Assembly: GCA_021648375.1 (NCBI GenBank)
Contig: JAKISW010000039.1
Coordinates: forward strand, 1 to 25,988
Origin: Devosiaceae bacterium
GTDB lineage: Bacteria > Pseudomonadota > Alphaproteobacteria > Rhizobiales > Devosiaceae
Length of the DNA stretch: 25,988 nucleotides
Direction of reading: 5' to 3'
The notes under the pieces were generated by a model. It was not told where the DNA came from, searched no databases, and saw only the letters and a list, made by a program, of their open reading frames with translations. Shown piece by piece: positions 22,038-25,988 of this stretch (positions are counted from its first letter, which is position 1; every line of letters starts with the position of its first letter). The position numbers were made by a program, and so were the translations under genes.

Positions 22038-23144
22038 TTAAACGGTAATTTCCATACCTTCGATCATTTCAGGGGTCACATAACCAAGTGTACCTGACAT
22101 CATGTAATCGAGCTGAATCTTGAAGATCCGGGCGGCATCGGCGTCTTTATTTGCCCATGCGTACCAGCGTTTAACCGCAATTTCTGTGATAATTTCCACA
22201 TCATCGGCGCTCAAACGGGTAACTTCGGTTCCAGCTGCTTCAAAGGTTTTCCATGCTTCCTGGTCTGCTGCCTGGATTTTTGCATGATGGTGATCGGAAT
22301 AAACATGAACTTCCGCCTCAACAAAGGTTTTCATTTCGTCAGGAAGTGCGTTCCATGATTTCATGCCCACGGTAATGTCCATGAGATCCACAGGCTGATA
22401 AACCGACATGAAACCCGGAGGCCCCATGGAGATGTAATCAGTTACCTGATCAAAACCAAGCGCAAGATTGATTGCCGGCCCCACATAATCGGCCACGTCA
22501 ATTGTGCCTTTTTCCAGAGCGGGAAAAATTTCCGAGCCGGGAAGAAGAGTGGTTCTTGCACCAAGCTCCTGAAATACTTCAGCAACCATGCCACCGGGAA
22601 GGCGCATTTTGCGGCCACGGAAATCATCCACAGAACGAATTGGAACCTTGGAGTGAATAATGTTGGCACCATGCTGAACGGGACCTACATAATACATTCC
22701 CTCTTTGGCGAACAATTCGCGGGCAATTTCAAGTCCACCAAGGCCATAATAGAACGTATCCCATTCGTGGGGGTTACGCAGGCCCATTGGGTAGGAGCTT
22801 AGAAATACCGAAGCTGGAATCCGACCCGCCCAATAAAGGGTGAACGGGTTCATGGCATCGAGCACGCCGTTTTTAACCGCATCAAAAAGCTGGAAATCAC
22901 CAACTACGTCCTTAGCGCCAAAGGGAATGAACTTCATTTGGCCGTTAGAGCGTTCTTCAATGGAATTGCACCAGTCTTTAAAGATATCAAGACCAATGCC
23001 ACCGGGCCAGGAAGTCTGCAACTTCCATGTGATGGTATCACCGGCAGCGGTGGCAATTGAGGGGGCTGCAAGAGTGCCCGCAGCTGCTGCGCCACCAATG
23101 GCAGATTTGCGCAAAAAATCGCGCCTGTTACTAGTTTTAGTCAT
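22038..23144 (-). CDS. dctP: TRAP transporter substrate-binding protein, TakP-like
   Basis: A 368-residue periplasmic binding protein of the DctP family. It begins with a twin-arginine-like signal (NRRDFLRKSA, residues 6-15) and an alanine-rich segment, with likely cleavage after ATA. WKLQTSWPGGIGLDIFKDW near the mature start, the block IRSVDDFRGRKMRLPGGMVA containing the family's conserved substrate-pocket arginine region, and the SEIFPALEKGTIDVADYVGP block resemble the TakP branch that binds 2-oxo acids or lactate with a cation. Hence a pyruvate, lactate or related acid is my best guess. TGGAGGAATAAACC precedes ATG 23144. It leads the dctPQM operon and lies downstream of glcEF on the same strand, pointing to a glycolate/lactate-type substrate (inference). 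Confidence 0.9.
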   Translation of the reverse strand: MTKTSNRRDFLRKSAIGGAAAAGTLAAPSIATAAGDTITWKLQTSWPGGIGLDIFKDWCNSIEERSNGQMKFIPFGAKDVVGDFQLFDAVKNGVLDAMNPFTLYWAGRIPASVFLSSYPMGLRNPHEWDTFYYGLGGLEIARELFAKEGMYYVGPVQHGANIIHSKVPIRSVDDFRGRKMRLPGGMVAEVFQELGARTTLLPGSEIFPALEKGTIDVADYVGPAINLALGFDQVTDYISMGPPGFMSVYQPVDLMDITVGMKSWNALPDEMKTFVEAEVHVYSDHHHAKIQAADQEAWKTFEAAGTEVTRLSADDVEIITEIAVKRWYAWANKDADAARIFKIQLDYMMSGTLGYVTPEMIEGMEITV

Positions 23145-23225
23145 GGTTTATTCCTCCATTTGCAAAAAAACATTGCAATTTGACAAGTGAATTGCCGCCT
23201 ATCTCCCAGCAGCAAAACAGTTTGT

Positions 23226-23241
23226 GGTGAAACAGTTCACC
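23226..23241. promoter_or_regulatory. Perfect dyad upstream of dctP, possible operator
   Basis: GGTGAA-ACAG-TTCACC (23226-23241) is a perfect 6-base-arm dyad about 80 bases before the dctP start, in the 238-base gap between glcF and dctP. Position suits a regulator site. It does not match a consensus I can name, and no regulator gene is in view. Confidence 0.35.
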
Positions 23242-23382
23242 GGACATTTGGGCATAGATAACCCGCTGAGGCGTTTGCAACGCTTCAGTTGTGGCCGTGT
23301 CTGGCGGCCACTTTCTCTTTCAAAAACCGATGCTTACACGGCGTTTGTCCGAAAATTTAATTGATAGATATTCGTTAAAGGC

Positions 23383-24813
23383 TCAAGCGATCTCCCTCGG
23401 GCTGACTTCCTTTAATTGCGGTATTTTTAAACGTGGGGTTATATTTTTGATTTCATTTGGCATTGGTCCATTTGTTGCGAAGTCGAGCAGTTGGATAGTG
23501 TGCAGGGTGGGGACATTCATATCGGGAATGCTTGCATCGGGGGCATTCGTGCCGGAGGCACTTATACCCGAGCTGATTTGCATCATGCAGCCGATATTTC
23601 CTGTTGCGATTATGTCCGGGTTGGTGGCTAACAGGTGATCGGTTTTGCGTTTTTTTAACTGGGATGAAAGCTCGGGCTGCATCAGGTTATAGGTTCCTGC
23701 AGAGCCGCAACAAAGATGGGCCTCTTTTGGTTCCACAACCTGATAGCCCACCTGTTCAAGCAGGGTTTTTGGAAGGGTTTTAATCTGCTGACCATGCTGT
23801 AACGAGCAGGCCGAATGATAAGCGACCCTAAGGTCGGCAGCCTTTAGACCCAAGGCCTGGTTTTTATCATCTGATGAAGTTACAAGATCAAGTTCGCTCA
23901 GCACCTCGGTTATGTCTTTGGTGATGGCGGCTACTCTTTTTGCCTCATTTTCAAGAGGATGGTTTTTGAACATATGGCCATAGTCTTTAACCGTGGTGCC
24001 ACAGCCCGAAGCGTTGATGACAATAGCATCAAGCCCTTCTCCATCCATCTCAGATATCCAGGCATTGATGTTGTTGGCAGCCGTGGCCCGGGCCTGATCG
24101 CCCTTGCCCATATGATGGGTTAAAGCGCCGCAACAGCCCGCCCCCTTTGCCACCACCACATCACAACCATGGCGGGTTAAGATACGAATGGTCGCATCGT
24201 TGATTTCGGTATTTAGAACCTTTTGTGCGCACCCGGTCATCAGGGCGACCCGCTTTATGGTCTTGCCTTTAGCACTAAGTGTTCTGGCCTTAAAAGTCTG
24301 CGCCCTGTCATTCTTAGAGACGGGGGGAAGGCTTTTGGGAGCAAAATCAACCATTGCCTTAAGTTTTTTGGGCAAAAGGAATGAAAACGGTTTGGCCAGC
24401 CATGCTCCATAGATGGAAAGGCGAAAACGGTTTGGATAGGGAAGAACGGTGGCTAAAATCCAGCGGATTGCCTTATCATCCCAACGCCTCGAATATTTTT
24501 CCTCCACATATTCACGCGCATAATCAATCAGATGCATATAATGCACCCCGGATGGACAGGTGCTCATACAGGCCAGACAGCTAAGACAGCGATCAATATG
24601 GGTGACAGTTTTATCATCGGGAATGCGGTTGTTTTCCAACATATCCTTAATCAGATAAATACGCCCACGCGGACTATCCAGCTCGTCGCCCAATATCTGA
24701 TAGGTGGGACAGGTGGCAGTGCAAAATCCACAATGCACACAGGCCCGCAAAATCTCGTTGGAGCGGGCAATGGAGCTATCTTTTAACTGCTCAGGGGAGA
24801 AATGGGTTTGCAT
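23383..24813 (-). CDS. glcF: Glycolate oxidase iron-sulfur subunit
   Basis: A 476-residue protein that passes electrons from the GlcD/GlcE flavin units to the membrane quinone pool. Two 4Fe-4S clusters are shown by C25-x2-C28-x2-C31-x3-C35-P (ACVHCGFCTATCP) and C76-x2-C79-x2-C82-x3-C86-P (CLSCLACMSTCP). Two cysteine-rich CCG domains follow, with GCCGALTHHMG and LCCGSAGTYN. ATG 24813 (MQTHFS) is preferred over an upstream in-frame start at 24831: GAGGGGGC lies just before it and it avoids overlapping glcE, leaving a four-base gap. Near the C-terminus, between CMMQISSG and VPTLHTIQLLDFA, there is an unusual Ala/Asn/Pro-rich insert, and the protein is longer than typical GlcF at about 410-440 residues. 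Confidence 0.93.
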   Translation of the reverse strand: MQTHFSPEQLKDSSIARSNEILRACVHCGFCTATCPTYQILGDELDSPRGRIYLIKDMLENNRIPDDKTVTHIDRCLSCLACMSTCPSGVHYMHLIDYAREYVEEKYSRRWDDKAIRWILATVLPYPNRFRLSIYGAWLAKPFSFLLPKKLKAMVDFAPKSLPPVSKNDRAQTFKARTLSAKGKTIKRVALMTGCAQKVLNTEINDATIRILTRHGCDVVVAKGAGCCGALTHHMGKGDQARATAANNINAWISEMDGEGLDAIVINASGCGTTVKDYGHMFKNHPLENEAKRVAAITKDITEVLSELDLVTSSDDKNQALGLKAADLRVAYHSACSLQHGQQIKTLPKTLLEQVGYQVVEPKEAHLCCGSAGTYNLMQPELSSQLKKRKTDHLLATNPDIIATGNIGCMMQISSGISASGTNAPDASIPDMNVPTLHTIQLLDFATNGPMPNEIKNITPRLKIPQLKEVSPREIA

Positions 24814-24817
24814 GGTT

Positions 24818-25988
24818 TTATGCCCCCTCACCAGCTAAAGCTGTGCCAGTTGATGCTGTCATGCGACCGGGGTTCAATATTCCCTTCGGGTCGAATTTTT
24901 TGCGAATACATTCGGATATCTCAGCAATGCGCTCATGCTCAGGGTGAAAGGGAGAGATTTGCTTACGAACCTGTTCAGGAGCACGAACCAGCATTCCAAA
25001 CCCGCCAAAATCTTCGACTATGGAGCGGATAACATAGACGTTCTCAGGATCGGAAATGCCAACCCATATCAAACCCCCGCCCCAGTCAAACAATAGTTTA
25101 TTGCGCAGTTTACTGCCCGCTTTTTCATTGATGACTGCGCTGATTGAGCCGCTGATAGCAGGGGCATCGCCGGGTTTAATATGAAGTTTTAAGACCAGAT
25201 CGTCAGTGCCTGCAAAATGCTCCACATCCCTGACAGAGCGCCACAAGGAAACATGTTCCCTGCCCTCAATAATCTCAATATCATATTTGGAGCCATCAAT
25301 ATTTTTAGTGCAAAGATCTTTTAAGCGCTCCAGGCGATAGGTAACCTGCGTATCAAAACCCTCAACCCGCAATAGAGTCCGTGAATGAGTTTTACCTTCA
25401 GGCAAAAACGTCGCTCCCGTAACTTCAAAAGGCGAGCCAAGGGCGCTTGATAAGACCTTAATTCCCGCCTCTAAATCCAGCCCAAAAATAGCCAGAGTGG
25501 CCTCACGCTCATTGGCAGGAAGCACCTTAAACGAGACTTCGCTCATCACCCCAAGGGTGCCATAGGAGCCAGCCATAAGCTTGACCAGATCAAGCCCGGT
25601 GACATTCTTCATCACCCGGCCGCCATTCTTGATGATTGCTCCATCCCCATTGATAAAGCGCACCCCGATAAGGCTGTCACGACAGGCTCCACCAATAATA
25701 CGGCGCGGCCCGGAGATATTACCCCCGACAATGCCGCCAATAGTCGGGGTGCCTTTTGTGCCAAAAAGCGAGCGGTGATCCATCGGCTCAAAAGCCAGAC
25801 GTTGGTTTTCTTTTGCCAAAACCTGTTCAATCTCAACAATTGGTGTGCCTGCTTTGGCAATAATGGTCAAAGCGCCAGGCTCATAAAGGGTAATGCCAGA
25901 ATGTTTAGCTAACGAAAGAGTTTTGTCCGCATTGACCGGACGACCAAGGCCCTCGCGGGTGCCGCCACCAATAATGCGCAATGGGGTA
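24818..25988 (-). CDS. glcE: Glycolate oxidase FAD-binding subunit, partial (right edge)
   Basis: A flavin-binding subunit of the FAD_binding_4 family that works with GlcD and GlcF to oxidise glycolate to glyoxylate. The frame is open to the edge: codons for T-P-L-R-I-I-G-G-G-T are readable at 25987 and below, so the gene continues outside the window and a TTG at 25981 is not its real start. The FAD site is seen in RIIGGGTREGLGRP, TPTIGGIVGGNISGPRRIIGG and NGGRVMKNVTGLDLVKLMAGS; the C-terminus has FDPKGILNPGRM. About 20-30 residues are missing at the N-terminus. It overlaps no neighbour and lies four bases before glcF. The catalytic GlcD is expected just beyond the edge. Confidence 0.92.
   Translation of the reverse strand, partial: TPLRIIGGGTREGLGRPVNADKTLSLAKHSGITLYEPGALTIIAKAGTPIVEIEQVLAKENQRLAFEPMDHRSLFGTKGTPTIGGIVGGNISGPRRIIGGACRDSLIGVRFINGDGAIIKNGGRVMKNVTGLDLVKLMAGSYGTLGVMSEVSFKVLPANEREATLAIFGLDLEAGIKVLSSALGSPFEVTGATFLPEGKTHSRTLLRVEGFDTQVTYRLERLKDLCTKNIDGSKYDIEIIEGREHVSLWRSVRDVEHFAGTDDLVLKLHIKPGDAPAISGSISAVINEKAGSKLRNKLLFDWGGGLIWVGISDPENVYVIRSIVEDFGGFGMLVRAPEQVRKQISPFHPEHERIAEISECIRKKFDPKGILNPGRMTASTGTALAGEGA

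Overview
The window joins two kinds of DNA. Roughly bases 1-2900 are very AT-rich, have no Shine-Dalgarno sequences in front of their genes, and encode proteins of Bacteroidota (flavobacterial) style: a repeat protein cut by the left edge, a DUF6249-like membrane protein and an IS4-family insertion sequence. From about 3000 to the end the DNA is of moderate GC with good Shine-Dalgarno sites, and its gene content is that of an alphaproteobacterium of the Hyphomicrobiales (rhizobial) type: an aapJQMP amino-acid transporter next to metC, an NDUFS4-like complex I subunit, and two copies of a rhizobial-type palindromic intergenic repeat. The low GC for that order suggests a marine or host-associated lineage (inference). 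The change of style falls inside the capE-like gene (2770-3780), so the window is either a horizontally acquired segment or a chimeric assembly.

Layout. 1-439: left-edge repeat protein. 620-958: DUF6249-like protein. 1254-2704: complete IS4-family element with no visible target duplication. 2770-3780: orphan UDP-GlcNAc 4,6-dehydratase. 3831-5112: complete IS5-family element with a probable TTA duplication. 5224-6249: two tandem, recently duplicated genes for small exported proteins of unknown function, each followed by a copy of the same terminator hairpin. 6350-8379: cysK and sseA (cysteine synthesis and mercaptopyruvate sulfurtransfer). 8412-14388, minus strand: a second AapJ-like binding protein, then aapP, aapM, aapQ and aapJ. 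14815-16020: metC, possibly coupled to a 17-codon upstream ORF. 16080-16793: PAP2 phosphatase. 17075-18489: tRNA-Pro, NDUFS4-like subunit, a small exported protein with a hairpin leader, and tRNA-Arg. 18555-19187: L,D-transpeptidase. 19410-23144: TRAP transporter (dctP, an unusual TM2/coiled-coil/DctQ fusion, dctM). 23383-end: glcF and a truncated glcE.

How the genes fit together. The centre handles sulfur and general amino acids: cysK, sseA and metC surround a broad-specificity polar amino-acid ABC importer. The right side pairs a 2-oxoacid/lactate-type TRAP importer with glycolate oxidase subunits, which suggests uptake and oxidation of a short hydroxy- or oxo-acid. Both transporter operons place a strong GC hairpin between the binding-protein gene and the permease genes, which would allow excess binding protein. 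I found no CRISPR array, prophage or recognisable defence system. The least explained items are the tandem exported-protein pair, the TM2-DctQ fusion, the leader structures and the cross-phylum junction.
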